NCBI RefSeq assembly: GCF_000270245.1
Contig: NC_015635.1
Span: 1,178,001 to 1,242,000, forward strand
Source of the DNA: Microlunatus phosphovorus NM-1
GTDB lineage: Bacteria > Actinomycetota > Actinomycetes > Propionibacteriales > Propionibacteriaceae
Length of the DNA: 64,000 bases
Reading direction: 5' to 3'
Shown here: in pieces, positions 15,278-27,705 of the stretch
How positions within the stretch are numbered: position 1 is the first letter of the stretch
How the letters are laid out: each line of letters opens with the position of its first letter
Made by a program: the position numbers and the translations under genes
The notes under the pieces: model-generated
Database searches by the model: none
What the model was told of the DNA's origin: nothing
The model's input: the letters and a program-made list of their open reading frames with translations, nothing else

Positions 15278-16761
15278 TGAGTGGATACCTCATCGGGCTC
15301 GATGTCGGACACACCTTGATCAAGGCGGCGGTCTTCGATGTCCGAGGTCGATCCTTCGGCGCGGGGGTCCGGCCGGTCGAGGTGTCCCGGCCCCACCCGC
15401 ATTGGCAGGAGCGGGATCTGGCGGCGACCTGGCGGGCGGTCGCTGCCGCGATCTCCGACGCGCTGGCGGATGCGGGCCTACCGGCGACCGCGGTGCAGGC
15501 CGTCGGTCTGGCGGGGCATGGCGACGGCGTGTATCTGGTCGATGCTCAGCTGCGTCCGGTCCGGCCGGGGATCCTGGCCACCGACGGCCGCGCCGTCGGC
15601 TATTGCGCTGAGTGGAGGACTCCGCAGGCCGCGGCGCGACTGCTGGCACTGACCGGCCAGGTTCCCGAGCCCTACGCGCCGGCCTGCCTGCTGTCCTGGC
15701 TGCGTGACCATGAGCCCGACTCCCTCCGGCGGGCGGCGCACCTGCTGTTCTGCAAGGACTGGATTCGGCTGCGGCTGACCGGGGTGGTGGCGACCGATCC
15801 CACCGATGCAGCGGCCGGCCTGTGCGATGTCTCGACCCGGCAATGGTCGACCGGCGCGCTGGAGAGCTATGGACTGGCCGAGCTCGGTCGGTTGCTGCCG
15901 CCCATCCGAGCTTCGGCGGGCGTGATCGGTGTGGTGACTGCCGAGGCTGCGGAGCAGACCGGGCTGGCCGCCGGCACGCCGGTCATCACCGGCTGCCACG
16001 ACGTGCACTCGGCGGCGCTGGGCATCGGTGCGCTCACCGACGGGGCGCTGAGCAGCGTGTTGGGCACCTTCAACATCAACCAGATCGCGACCACCGTGCC
16101 GCGGGCCTCGCGTTCCTGGCAGACCCGCTGTTCGGTCGTCGATGATCTCTATCTGTCGATGGCCACCTCACCCGGCGGGGCGGCGGCGGTGGATTGGGTC
16201 CGGAGCATCACCGGCTTGACCCAGGAGCCGGTCAGCACGGTCGTCGGTCGGGCGCTCGGCACGCCGATCGGCGCCGACGATCCGCTGTTCCTGCCCTTCG
16301 TGCACGGCAGTCGGCTGGATCCCGCCGTCGGCGGCGCCTTCGCGGAGCTGGGCGGCTGGCACGGTCCCGATGATCTCGTCCGTGCCGCCCTGGAAGGGGT
16401 CGCGTACGAACACCGGATGCAGCTGACCGCGCTGGTCCCGCTGGATCGGGTCCGCGCGGGCAGTGTGCGGCTGACCGGCGGTGGCTCGCGCAGCACCGAG
16501 TGGAGCCAGTTGCTCGCCGACGTCACCGGGTTGCGGGTCGAGGTCACCGATACGCACGAGGCAGGCGCTCGCGGTGCGGCGATGCTGGCCGGCATCGGCG
16601 TCGGGTTGCTCGACGATCCGCTCGATGCCGCTCGACGCTGGGTCCAGGTGATCCGAGTGCACCGCCCGCGGGCGGCGCGGGCCGGTCTGCACGACGACCG
16701 TTTCGGTCGCTGGTGCGCAGCCATCGCGGCGCTGCAGAACGGTGTGCCGAATCGGCCCTGA
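15277..16761 (+). CDS. FGGY-family carbohydrate kinase
   Basis: This 494-residue sugar or polyol kinase phosphorylates the imported substrate with ATP in the cytosol. The actin-like ATPase fold is marked by GLDVGHTLIKAAVFDVRG at the N-terminus, catalytic-region DGRAVGYCAEWR, LTGGGSRSTEWSQLLADVTG, and EAGARGAAMLAGIGVG. The length and motifs fit the xylulokinase/lyxulokinase part of the family, but family substrate cannot be read by eye. The start codon shares its A with the DeoR stop, so the two are translationally coupled. A 14-base tandem repeat begins across the stop codon. Confidence 0.88.
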   Translation: MSGYLIGLDVGHTLIKAAVFDVRGRSFGAGVRPVEVSRPHPHWQERDLAATWRAVAAAISDALADAGLPATAVQAVGLAGHGDGVYLVDAQLRPVRPGILATDGRAVGYCAEWRTPQAAARLLALTGQVPEPYAPACLLSWLRDHEPDSLRRAAHLLFCKDWIRLRLTGVVATDPTDAAAGLCDVSTRQWSTGALESYGLAELGRLLPPIRASAGVIGVVTAEAAEQTGLAAGTPVITGCHDVHSAALGIGALTDGALSSVLGTFNINQIATTVPRASRSWQTRCSVVDDLYLSMATSPGGAAAVDWVRSITGLTQEPVSTVVGRALGTPIGADDPLFLPFVHGSRLDPAVGGAFAELGGWHGPDDLVRAALEGVAYEHRMQLTALVPLDRVRAGSVRLTGGGSRSTEWSQLLADVTGLRVEVTDTHEAGARGAAMLAGIGVGLLDDPLDAARRWVQVIRVHRPRAARAGLHDDRFGRWCAAIAALQNGVPNRP

Positions 16762-16811
16762 GGAAAGGGCCCTGAGGAATGGTCCCAGAGGATCGGGTGC
16801 TGAGGAATCGG
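16756..16811. repeat. Four tandem 14-base repeats
   Basis: The units are ccctgaggaaaggg, ccctgaggaatggt, cccagaggatcggg and tgctgaggaatcgg, end to end. The first includes the kinase stop codon. Confidence 0.75.
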
Positions 16812-16915
16812 GCACGAAACGGGCAGCAACTCGGCATCATCCGGCCCTGTCCCGGCATGGCCGGGCGGAGCAGGATGGTGTTGTCTCAGTGAGTAACCGT
16901 TGAGTAGGAGAGTTC

Positions 16916-17974
16916 ATGACGGCAATCCAGGCCCCGACCGTGCCGGATCGGATGCGGGGGGTGTATCTGCCGGGCGGACGGCGCACCGTGGTCGCCGATG
17001 ACATACCGGTGCCGACGCCGGGCTACGGGCAGGTGCTGCTGCGGGTGGGCGCCTCCACCATCTGCGGCAGCGACGTGCGGGCCATCTACCGAGAGCACCT
17101 GGGTTCGGGGCCGGAGGGCTACAACGACGTGATCGCCGGGCACGAACCGGCCGGTCAGGTGGTGGCCATCGGTCCGGGTGTGAAACGACTGGGGGTGGGC
17201 GCGCGGGTCGCGGTTTACCACATCTCCGGCTGCGGCCAGTGCTCCGAATGCGTCAAGGGCTACTTCATCAGCTGTACCAGCGCGTTGCGCGCGGCGTACG
17301 GCTGGCAGCGGGACGGCGGTCACGGCGACTATCTGCTGGCGGAGGAGAACACCTGCATTCCGCTGCCGGACTACCTGACCTACGTCGACGGTGCCTGCGT
17401 GGCGTGCGGTTTCAGCACCGCCTACGAGGCGCTGGTCCGGCTGCAGATCTCCGGTCAGGACAGTCTGCTGATCACCGGTCTCGGCCCGGTCGGGCTGGCC
17501 GCCGGGCTGCTGGCCAAGAAGCTGGGCGCGGCCCCGGTCTACGGCACCGACCCGGCCGGGGAACGGGCGGCCCTGGCCCTCGAGCTGGGGGCGGTCGACG
17601 ACGTGTTGTCGCCCGACGACCTGACCGGTGCCGGGGCTGGGACCTTCACCGCGGCGGTCGACTGTTCTGGTTCGGCGGCCGGTCGGCGGACCGCGCTCGC
17701 CGGACTGCGGCGTTGGGGCCGGATGGCGTTCGTCGGTGAGGGCGGGGAGATGAGCTTCGACGTCAGCCACGAGGTGATCCATCGCCAGCTCACCCTGATC
17801 GGCTCCTGGGTGACCAGCGTCGGCCGGATGCGTGAGTTGCTGGACCGGCTGGTCGTGTGGCAGCTGCATCCCGAGGTGATCGTCAGCGATCGGTTCGATC
17901 TGGACCAGGCCGCCACCGCGTACGAGTTGGTCGACGCCGGCAAATCCGGCAAGGCGGCGCTGGTCCCGAGCTGA
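16916..17974 (+). CDS. Zinc-dependent medium-chain dehydrogenase (sorbitol/alcohol dehydrogenase-like)
   Basis: A 352-residue NAD(P)-dependent polyol or alcohol dehydrogenase. The catalytic zinc ligands are in TICGSD (Cys) and IAGHEPAG (His, Glu). The structural zinc site is [15 protein letters not shown] with four Cys. The Rossmann motif is [10 protein letters not shown]. The ATG at 16916 has TAGGAG just upstream. It lies 154 bases after the FGGY kinase in the same direction, so it probably belongs to the same catabolic route, for example polyol to ketose followed by phosphorylation. Its stop codon abuts that of the convergent ankyrin gene with no bases between. Confidence 0.9.
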   Translation: MTAIQAPTVPDRMRGVYLPGGRRTVVADDIPVPTPGYGQVLLRVGASTICGSDVRAIYREHLGSGPEGYNDVIAGHEPAGQVVAIGPGVKRLGVGARVAVYHISGCGQCSECVKGYFISCTSALRAAYGWQRDGGHGDYLLAEENTCIPLPDYLTYVDGACVACGFSTAYEALVRLQISGQDSLLITGLGPVGLAAGLLAKKLGAAPVYGTDPAGERAALALELGAVDDVLSPDDLTGAGAGTFTAAVDCSGSAAGRRTALAGLRRWGRMAFVGEGGEMSFDVSHEVIHRQLTLIGSWVTSVGRMRELLDRLVVWQLHPEVIVSDRFDLDQAATAYELVDAGKSGKAALVPS

Positions 17975-19396
17975 TCAGCTCAGCAGGTCGATGATCTCGG
18001 TGTAGCCGCGGGCTCGCGCCACGTCCAGAGCAGTGTCGCCTTTGGGGTCTTTGACGGACTGGTCGACGCCGGCGGCCACCAGGGCGGCCACGGTCCGCTG
18101 GTGCGACGGTCCGCCGTCACCCAGGATCACCGCCTCGTGCAGCGCGGTGTAGCCGATCCGATTGACGTGGTCGATGTCGATGTCGGTGTCCAGCAGGACC
18201 TTGATCACCCGGTGGAAGCCGCGGTCGGCCGCCCGGATCAGGCCGGTGCCCTTCCAGCTGTCCAGGCTGCGGACGTCGGCCCCGTGTTTCAGCGTCAGCC
18301 GGAGCAGCCGCGGGTCGTCGCCGACCTCGCTGGTGGCGATCAGGTACGCGCTCTGGACCGTCTCGTCCTTGGCGTTGGGATCGGCACCCGCGGTGAGGAG
18401 TCGCTCGGCGATGTCGAGATGGTTCCCGTACGCCGCCGCGACCAGCGCTGTCGCACCGGAGGAGTCGCGGGCGGCGATCGAGGCGTGCTGATCGAGCAAC
18501 CGCTCGACCCGGGCGAGATCGCCGGTCCGGGCAGCCTTGATCAGCCGCTGACCACGCTCCCGGATCTCGTCCCGATCGTCGATGAGCGCGACGATCTGGT
18601 CGTAGCCGCGGGCGGCGGCGAGGGCGCGCGGTGTCCTGCCGTCACCGTCGCGGATCGAGGTGTCGGCCCCCGCGCCGATCAGCTGACGGACGACGTCGAC
18701 GTGATCGGCCGAGCCATTGCCCAGCACGATGGCCTCCAGCATCGCGGTCCAGTTCAGGTCGTTGACGTGGTCCACCGGCACCCCGGCGTTGATCAGGATC
18801 CGGACGGTCTCGGTGTGCCCGTGCTCGCTGGCCGGGATCAGCGCCGTGCCGCCGAATCGGTTGGTGCTCTTCACATTCGCCCCGTGCCGCAGCGTCGCGC
18901 GCAGGATCTCGTTGTAGCCCTCGGCGCCCGCATACAGGAAGGCGGAGTCCTGTAGGTCGTCCTTGGCGTCCGGATCGGCGCCGGCTTCCAGCAGCAGCAC
19001 CGCGACCTTGGTCTGCCTTGCCTTGGTGGCTACCACCAGCGGCGTACGCCGGCGGTCGTCGCGCGCCTCGAGATCGGCCTTCGCGGCGATCGCGGTGCGC
19101 GCCGCGCCGAGGTCACCGGTCGCCGCGGCGCGGAGCAGGGCTCGGGTCGCTTCCTGGCGGGACATGCGGGGCTTCTCCTTGGTCTGTGCGGATTCCTTGG
19201 TCTGTGCAGTCGTGGGTTGTCCGGAGCCGCCGGACGCGGTTGGGGTCGAGCTTGCGGACATGCGCGACGGTGGGCTCGTGTGGGGTGAGCCGTCCGCTCC
19301 GGCTGGCGGGGCCGCCGTCGGGGCGCACGCACTCGTCAGGGTGGCGAGCAGCAGCGCGGACGCAGCAGCCGAGGCCAGGGCAGGTCGAGTGGGCAC
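17975..19396 (-). CDS. Ankyrin-repeat lipoprotein with internal duplication
   Basis: A predicted surface lipoprotein of 473 aa. The GTG at 19396 gives VPTRPALASAAASALLLATL followed by lipobox TSAC (Cys24). A Ser/Thr/Pro/Ala-rich linker to about residue 85 leads to ankyrin repeats. Two roughly 170-residue halves match each other: both start (L)xxAAxTGDLxxxR, both contain LLxAGADPxAKD, then LxHGA(N/D)V, then (V/I)DHVN, then a long insert HxxxVxxLxxAG, and both end ARGY. Such repeats bind proteins; the partner is unknown. The start lies beside the GntR-type operator, so this gene is probably under that regulator. Confidence 0.8.
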   Translation of the reverse strand: MPTRPALASAAASALLLATLTSACAPTAAPPAGADGSPHTSPPSRMSASSTPTASGGSGQPTTAQTKESAQTKEKPRMSRQEATRALLRAAATGDLGAARTAIAAKADLEARDDRRRTPLVVATKARQTKVAVLLLEAGADPDAKDDLQDSAFLYAGAEGYNEILRATLRHGANVKSTNRFGGTALIPASEHGHTETVRILINAGVPVDHVNDLNWTAMLEAIVLGNGSADHVDVVRQLIGAGADTSIRDGDGRTPRALAAARGYDQIVALIDDRDEIRERGQRLIKAARTGDLARVERLLDQHASIAARDSSGATALVAAAYGNHLDIAERLLTAGADPNAKDETVQSAYLIATSEVGDDPRLLRLTLKHGADVRSLDSWKGTGLIRAADRGFHRVIKVLLDTDIDIDHVNRIGYTALHEAVILGDGGPSHQRTVAALVAAGVDQSVKDPKGDTALDVARARGYTEIIDLLS

Positions 19397-19402
19397 GGCG
19401 AA

Positions 19403-19414
19403 ATGGTATACCAT
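19403..19414. promoter_or_regulatory. GntR-type operator ATGGTATACCAT
   Basis: A perfect 12-base palindrome, 7 bases upstream of the ankyrin GTG and 8 bases before the gntR GTG. The core TGGTATACCA fits operators of FCD-domain GntR regulators. The placement suggests autoregulation and control of the divergent lipoprotein gene. Confidence 0.65.
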
Positions 19415-19421
19415 TTTTGGA

Positions 19422-20099
19422 GTGAGCCAAGCTGAACCAGTGAGGGAACCGCTCGGGCGGCCGTTCGAGAGCGAGGCGGAGCGGGTCGCCCAGACGCTGC
19501 GCGACCAGATCATCGACGGCACCCGCGCTCCCGGCGACCGGCTGGTGGAGCGAGACCTCGCCGCGGAGCTCGCGGTCAGTCGGATCCCGATCCGGGATGC
19601 GCTCAAGACCCTGGTGGCCGAAGGGCTGGTCACCCCGCGGCCGCGTACCTGGGCGGTGGTGCGGACCTTCACCGCTGACGACATCGAGGATCTGATCGAG
19701 GTGCGGTCGGCGTTGGAGACGTTGGCGTTCCGGCTCGCTGCCGAGCGGGGGACTGCGGACCAACTCGCCCTGCTCGGGGAGCAGTTGGCCGGCGAGCAGT
19801 TGGCTGCCGCGACGGGAAACGCCAGGGTCGCCCGACGGGCGGGCGCCGACTTCCACGAGACGGTCGTCGCGATGGCTCACAACACCTTGCTGACCGAGCT
19901 CTTCACCTCGACCCGCAGTCGGATGCGCTGGCTGTTGGGACAGCACACCGAGCTGACACTCATGGCCGACGAGCACGCGGGCCTCTACCGTGCACTGGTC
20001 GACCGGGACCGGGATCGAGCCGGCAGGCTGGCCGAGCAGCACCTGACCACCAGCCGCCGGGCCGCCCTGCGGACGTATGGACCCGGGATCGAGTCTTGA
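19422..20099 (+). CDS. GntR-family regulator, FCD domain (FadR subfamily)
   Basis: A 225-residue regulator. The winged HTH covers about residues 15-80, with [40 protein letters not shown] and [11 protein letters not shown]. The all-helical FCD domain follows, with [20 protein letters not shown], an [11 protein letters not shown] segment holding a metal-ligand His, and a second His-containing segment [10 protein letters not shown]. The ligand is usually a small organic acid. The GTG at 19422 is preceded only by TTTTTGGA, so the mRNA may be nearly leaderless. The aldo/keto reductase gene 68 bases downstream may be co-transcribed. Confidence 0.88.
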   Translation: MSQAEPVREPLGRPFESEAERVAQTLRDQIIDGTRAPGDRLVERDLAAELAVSRIPIRDALKTLVAEGLVTPRPRTWAVVRTFTADDIEDLIEVRSALETLAFRLAAERGTADQLALLGEQLAGEQLAAATGNARVARRAGADFHETVVAMAHNTLLTELFTSTRSRMRWLLGQHTELTLMADEHAGLYRALVDRDRDRAGRLAEQHLTTSRRAALRTYGPGIES

Positions 20100-20167
20100 C
20101 AGTCGGACGTCGCGGACCGGGATCGGCGGCCGGGAATAGTCGGGCACCAGCAGAGTTTGACCCAACC

Positions 20168-21031
20168 ATGACCCCGACCACATTGGCCGCGCAGAGCGGC
20201 ACCTTCGACATCGTCGATCTCGGCCCGGTCCGCAGACTCGGCTTCGGTGCGATGCGGCTCACCGGCCCAGGCATCTGGGGTGAGCCCGCCGACCGGGAGG
20301 TCGCCCGCAGCGTTGCCCGGCGTGCAGTCGAGCTGGGGGTGGATTTCATCGACACTGCGGACTCCTACGGGCCCAATGTCAGTGAGGAGATCCTCGCCGA
20401 GGCCCTCTACCCCTATCCGGCCGGTGTGCGGATTGCGACCAAGGTCGGGCTGGTTCGGCCGGGTCCCGGGATCTGGCGGCCCGTCGGCCGGCCGGAATAT
20501 CTGCGCCAGCAGGCGGAACTGTCGCTGCGCAAGCTGCGGACCGAGCGCCTCGACCTGTTGCAGTTGCACCGACCCGATCCGCAGGTTCCTTTGGCCGAGC
20601 AGTTCGGGGCGCTGGCCGAGCTGCAGTCGGAGGGCAAGGTCGCCGCGCTCGGTCTGTCCAACGTCACGGTGGCGCAGATCGAGGAGGCAGGTCGCTACTT
20701 CAGTGTGGCGACGGTGCAGAACCGCTACAACTTGACCGACGGGTCCTCGGAGGATGTCCTCGACCACTGCACGGCGCACGGCATCGGGTTCATCCCGTGG
20801 GCGCCGATCTCGGCGGGCGCGCTTGCTGCGCAGGGTGGCACGGTCGCTGCCGCCGCCGAGCGGCTGGGCGCGACGCCGGGGCAGATAGCACTGGCCTGGC
20901 TGCTTCGTCGCTCCCCGGCGATGCTGCCGATCCCCGGCACGGGGTCGATCGCGCACCTGGAGGAGAACCTCGGCGCAGCGGCTGTTCGCCTGGACGACGA
21001 CACGTACGCCGAGATCACCGCGGCCCGATAG
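20168..21031 (+). CDS. Aldo/keto reductase
   Basis: A 287-residue NADPH-dependent (beta/alpha)8 oxidoreductase. The catalytic tetrad is visible as Asp and Tyr in [11 protein letters not shown], Lys in ATKVG and His in LQLHRPD. The cofactor-end motif [17 protein letters not shown] is also typical. Its nearest relatives are the broad pyridoxal-reductase/aldose-dehydrogenase-like AKRs, so the substrate is open. The ATG at 20168 has no good ribosome site, and 24 upstream in-frame codons look non-coding. A long hairpin follows the stop. Confidence 0.88.
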   Translation: MTPTTLAAQSGTFDIVDLGPVRRLGFGAMRLTGPGIWGEPADREVARSVARRAVELGVDFIDTADSYGPNVSEEILAEALYPYPAGVRIATKVGLVRPGPGIWRPVGRPEYLRQQAELSLRKLRTERLDLLQLHRPDPQVPLAEQFGALAELQSEGKVAALGLSNVTVAQIEEAGRYFSVATVQNRYNLTDGSSEDVLDHCTAHGIGFIPWAPISAGALAAQGGTVAAAAERLGATPGQIALAWLLRRSPAMLPIPGTGSIAHLEENLGAAAVRLDDDTYAEITAAR

Positions 21032-21043
21032 CCGTGCCGAGTT

Positions 21044-21085
21044 AGGTGTGAGTTCATCCCCGATGTCGGGGATCAGCTCACACCT
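21044..21085 (+). terminator. Hairpin after the aldo/keto reductase gene
   Basis: aggtgtgagttcatcccc and ggggatcagctcacacct form an 18-bp stem with three mismatches and a short loop. It separates this gene from the rpsL promoter. Confidence 0.6.
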
Positions 21086-21167
21086 TGATGGCAGGCTCGC
21101 CTTGTCTTCGTCGGGTAGCCTCGATCATCGGTGTGCCAGTGCTTGTGGTGAACACTGTCCCGCCGCT

Positions 21168-21196
21168 TTGACCCTCCGCGTCCGACGAGATAACCT
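21168..21196 (+). promoter_or_regulatory. Probable rpsL (str operon) promoter
   Basis: TTGACC at 21168-21173 and TAACCT at 21191-21196 are separated by exactly 17 bases. The implied leader is about 130 bases. The 21032-21336 interval holds only this and the preceding hairpin. Confidence 0.65.
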
Positions 21197-21336
21197 AGGC
21201 GCTTGTGTCCGGGCTTGCCCGGCTCTGGTGCGTGCCCCGATCTCGGGCCGAGATGCTCGGGCTCTTGCGGTGGTGTCGCACTCGTGGATCGAAGGATCCA
21301 CACCAACATCCACGCAGCAGAAAGAGACAGTAAGCG

Positions 21337-21708
21337 GTGCCCACGATCCAGCAGCTGGTCCGCAAGGGCCGCACCGACAAGGTGAGCAAGAACAAGACCC
21401 CCGCGCTGAAGGGTTCGCCCCAGCGTCGCGGCGTGTGCACGCGGGTGTACACGACCACGCCGAAGAAGCCCAACTCGGCGCTGCGCAAGGTCGCCCGTGT
21501 TCGCCTGTCGTCTGGCACCGAGGTCACCGCCTACATCCCCGGCGTCGGTCACAACCTGCAGGAGCACTCGATGGTGCTCGTCCGCGGAGGCCGCGTGAAG
21601 GACCTGCCGGGTGTTCGCTACAAGATCATCCGCGGTTCGCTGGACACCCAGGGTGTCAAGAACCGCAAGCAGGCCCGTAGCCGCTACGGCGCCAAGAAGG
21701 AGAAGTAA
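21337..21708 (+). CDS. rpsL: 30S ribosomal protein S12
   Basis: S12 sits at the decoding centre of the 30S subunit. The 123-residue product starts at GTG ([12 protein letters not shown]). The streptomycin-relevant stretches [18 protein letters not shown] and [10 protein letters not shown] are of the sensitive, wild-type form. Its stop overlaps the rpsG start (TAATG). Confidence 0.98.
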   Translation: MPTIQQLVRKGRTDKVSKNKTPALKGSPQRRGVCTRVYTTTPKKPNSALRKVARVRLSSGTEVTAYIPGVGHNLQEHSMVLVRGGRVKDLPGVRYKIIRGSLDTQGVKNRKQARSRYGAKKEK

Positions 21709-22178
21709 TGCCACGCAAGGGCCCCGCCCCGAAGCGCCCGGTGATGGTCGACCCGGTCTACGGGTCGCCGCTGGTGAGCCAGCTGGTCAGCAAGATCCTG
21801 CTGGACGGCAAGAAGACCGTCGCGCAGAACATCGTCTACTCCGCGCTGGAGGGCACCCGGACCAAGACCGGGATCGACCCGGTGCAGACCCTGAAGCGGG
21901 CGCTGGACAACGTCAAGCCGTCGCTGGAGGTCAAGAGCCGTCGCGTGGGCGGTGCGACCTATCAGGTTCCGGTCGAGGTGAAGCCGGCTCGCGCCACCAC
22001 CTTGGCCCTGCGCTGGTTGGTCCACTTCGCGCGGCTGCGGCGTGAGAAGACCATGTCCGAGCGCCTGATGAACGAGATCCTGGACGCCTCGAACGGCCTG
22101 GGTGCCGCGGTGAAGCGCCGTGAGGACACGCACAAGATGGCCGAGGCCAACAAGGCCTTCGCCCATTACCGCTGGTAA
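21708..22178 (+). CDS. rpsG: 30S ribosomal protein S7
   Basis: S7 binds the 3' major domain of 16S rRNA and starts assembly of the 30S head. The product is 156 aa, the family norm, beginning [12 protein letters not shown] and ending [14 protein letters not shown]. It is coupled to rpsL by a one-base start-stop overlap. In many bacteria S7 represses its own operon; no leader structure was worked out here. Confidence 0.98.
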   Translation: MPRKGPAPKRPVMVDPVYGSPLVSQLVSKILLDGKKTVAQNIVYSALEGTRTKTGIDPVQTLKRALDNVKPSLEVKSRRVGGATYQVPVEVKPARATTLALRWLVHFARLRREKTMSERLMNEILDASNGLGAAVKRREDTHKMAEANKAFAHYRW

Positions 22179-22294
22179 GAGTCTCCGTACGCCGGGTGGC
22201 CGATCGTGCCGCCCGGCTCGGATCGATTCTCGGCCCGCATCGATTTCACCATCGAGCATCGCTCAGATTTTCAAGGAGAGGTTGAAGCCACACC

Positions 22295-24394
<2,100 letters not shown>

Positions 24395-24426
24395 TCGCGG
24401 GTCCCCAAGACCTGTGGGCTATCCGT

Positions 24427-24455
24427 TTGACCTAGGACGGATCGTCCACAACACT
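24427..24455 (+). promoter_or_regulatory. Possible tuf-specific promoter
   Basis: TTGACC at 24427-24432 and AACACT at 24450-24455 with a 17-base spacer lie in the 148-base fusA-tuf gap. This would let tuf be expressed above the rest of the operon. Confidence 0.45.
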
Positions 24456-24542
24456 TAGGCCGGACCAAAACCGGCCGAAGACAGAACAATCACTAAGAAG
24501 CGCCCCGCAGACAGCGTGGCGACCAAGCTAGAAGGAGCCTCA

Positions 24543-25736
<1,194 letters not shown>

Positions 25737-25784
25737 CCTTGTGATCCTGGTCTGACCTGGTAGCTCAGCACTGAGCTTCGTACG

Positions 25785-25820
25785 CGAGGGCCCCGCACCA
25801 CCTTGGGTGCGGGGCCCTCG
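25785..25820 (+). terminator. str operon terminator after tuf
   Basis: A perfect 15-bp stem (cgagggccccgcacc with ggtgcggggccctcg) with a 6-base loop, 48 bases past the tuf stop. Confidence 0.75.
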
Positions 25821-25870
25821 TGCGTCTGCTCATTGTGGGCGGCTCCCTCCCTCGTCGTCCGCCCCGATTC

Positions 25871-26107
25871 CCACTTCGCACCATTTCCGGTGGCCCGATT
25901 CCGACTTCGCACCATTTCGGTCTTCTTCGCATGGGGTGTACCCCCCAGTGCGCAGTCGCATTAGCTGGTGCGGAGTCGAAACGGAAATGGTGCGCAGCCG
26001 CAGGAAATGGTGCGAAGTCGGACCGGCCAGCCGGAAATGGCGCGGAGTCGACTATGGGGCTGGACGGGATCCCCAAAACGGTGCGCAGCCGCATTAGCTG
26101 GTGCGCA
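25871..26107. repeat. Dispersed palindromic repeat, family A, cluster 2
   Basis: At least seven forward or inverted copies of the cgcaccatttc word and its relatives fill the gap between tuf and the gamma-glutamyltransferase gene, for example ccacttcgcaccatttcc, gacttcgcaccatttcgg and caggaaatggtgcgaagtcg. The half-unit cgcagccgcattagctggtg also repeats. This accounts for most of the 417-base interval. Confidence 0.8.
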
Positions 26108-26153
26108 GTGCCTACCGGTCCGAAACGTGTACGCGGTCGGGTCGGGCCGGCTG

Positions 26154-27596
26154 TCAGTCGACAGGGTGGGAGCCGTGGGGTGGGGGAGTGCCGGGCAGGT
26201 CGGAGGCCAGATAGATCTCGGCATGGCCGTCGCGTCGTGGGTCCGCACCGGCGCCTAGCCAGCTGAGTGCCGACACCCCGCCGAAGTAGGGGTCACGCAT
26301 GTCAGCGACGGTCACCTCGTCGCCGTCCTCTGCTAGCGAGTGGAGCACCTCGGCGGAGAAGCCGGGCTCGAGCCGGACAGCGCCCGGGGTCGCATTCAGC
26401 CGGGGAGCGTCGATGGCGGCTTGCGGCGGCGTGTGGTCCAGCATCCGCAGCATGGTCTGCACCAGAGCCGGCCGGATTCGGCTGCCGCCGGCGGCACCAG
26501 CAGCGACGACTGGTCGGCCGCTCGGATCGACCGCAATCATCGGCGACATCATCGAGCCCATCCGCATGCCCGGTCCGACTCCCTCGCGAACCAACTCACC
26601 TTCGCCGAGCATCGAGTTCAGGTGTACGCCGAAGCCAGGCACCCAGACTCCAGACCCCAGCCCGAGGCTTGTGGTCACCGCGCAGACGTTGCCCTCGGCA
26701 TCGGCAGCAACCAGGTTGGTGGTCTCGGCCCGGCGATCCGGCGCGCGCAGCGCAGCCGCGAGAGCCCGTGCCGACGCAGGCGAGGTGAGAGGGTCGCCAG
26801 GCATCGTCGCAGCCGCCGCCTGCATGGTGCCGAGCACGTCGTCGAGATCGTTTCCCCTGGCCAGCACACCGAAACCATGGACGTCGACCCGCCGCGGGCG
26901 CGTCTCGATCACGCGATAGGCCTCTAGGTCGACGGCATCCAGTGCGGACGTCTCACCCAGCACCTCGACCATCGCCCGGGCATACACCCCGCGATAGAAG
27001 GCGTCCGGCTCCTCGGCCAGCAGGTCGTACGCCGCCGAGTGGGCCGGATGCGCCAGCAGGTCACCACCCTGCAGGGGTGACCCGTCCGCCCGGCTGTACA
27101 CCTCCAGTCCCTCGGAGACATGGAAGGCGGGGGAGACCTTGGGCAGCAGGTCGGCGTGCGCATCGGGAAAGACCGAGCCGAGAGACGCCGCGCGTCCCGG
27201 TGCCACGACCTCGGGCCAGGGCAGCCGCCCCCAGCGGCGCCACAGATGCAGGGCACCGGCGGGTGTCCCCGGCACGGCCACCGTGGGCGGCCCGATCTCG
27301 TACGGGATCGCCTGGCCGACGAACACGACCTCGATCGGCTTGCCGGGGCCGGCGGTGCGTCCGCTCAGGCCAGGGATGCCGACGAAGAAGTCCACGCAGC
27401 GGGTCTCGCCGGTCGCCGCCTCATAGTGCGTGGCGAATCCGCCTCCGCCCAGTCCGGTGAACAGTGTCTCCGCCGCGCAACTGGTGAGCACCATCGCGGC
27501 GGCGGCGTCGGCGGCGGTGCCGCCCGCGGCCAGGATGTCGGCGCCGGCTTGTGCGGTGGCGGGATGGCCGGCGGCCACACCGGGGGTGATCGTCAC
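26154..27596 (-). CDS. ggt: Gamma-glutamyltransferase family protein
   Basis: This is an Ntn-hydrolase that cleaves gamma-glutamyl bonds, self-processing at an internal Thr. The expected processing site is seen as ETTNLVAADAEGNVCAVTTS, followed by the small-subunit markers GFGVHLNSMLGE, RMGSMMSPMI and AAGAAGGSRI. The N-terminal large-subunit motif GGTAADAAAAMVLTSC and LGGGGFATHY are present. At 480 aa it is shorter than classical GGT (about 530-580 aa) and has no signal peptide, so it is probably a cytosolic GGT-like hydrolase. The GTG start at 27596 has a weak ribosome site. Confidence 0.85.
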   Translation of the reverse strand: MTITPGVAAGHPATAQAGADILAAGGTAADAAAAMVLTSCAAETLFTGLGGGGFATHYEAATGETRCVDFFVGIPGLSGRTAGPGKPIEVVFVGQAIPYEIGPPTVAVPGTPAGALHLWRRWGRLPWPEVVAPGRAASLGSVFPDAHADLLPKVSPAFHVSEGLEVYSRADGSPLQGGDLLAHPAHSAAYDLLAEEPDAFYRGVYARAMVEVLGETSALDAVDLEAYRVIETRPRRVDVHGFGVLARGNDLDDVLGTMQAAAATMPGDPLTSPASARALAAALRAPDRRAETTNLVAADAEGNVCAVTTSLGLGSGVWVPGFGVHLNSMLGEGELVREGVGPGMRMGSMMSPMIAVDPSGRPVVAAGAAGGSRIRPALVQTMLRMLDHTPPQAAIDAPRLNATPGAVRLEPGFSAEVLHSLAEDGDEVTVADMRDPYFGGVSALSWLGAGADPRRDGHAEIYLASDLPGTPPPHGSHPVD

Positions 27597-27633
27597 GGCA
27601 GCAGCCTAGGCCCGTCGCAATCGGGCCCACGAG

Positions 27634-27647
27634 ATGACACGTGTCAT
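27634..27647. promoter_or_regulatory. Perfect 14-base palindrome ATGACACGTGTCAT
   Basis: It lies in the divergent promoter gap between the gamma-glutamyltransferase and the ABC exporter operon, 38 bases before the former's start codon. It is a likely operator of one or both units. Confidence 0.5.
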
Positions 27648-27705
27648 GGTCAAGCGATGACTCTCAGCTGAGGTGCGGACCGCGTACCCGATCCAGACTT
27701 CAGTC

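Noticed and set aside
25758-25785. tRNA-like D-arm (tggtagctcagcactgagc) after tuf
   Set aside because: No T-arm GGTTCRA, no acceptor stem pairing and no CCA region; the following hairpin is a terminator.
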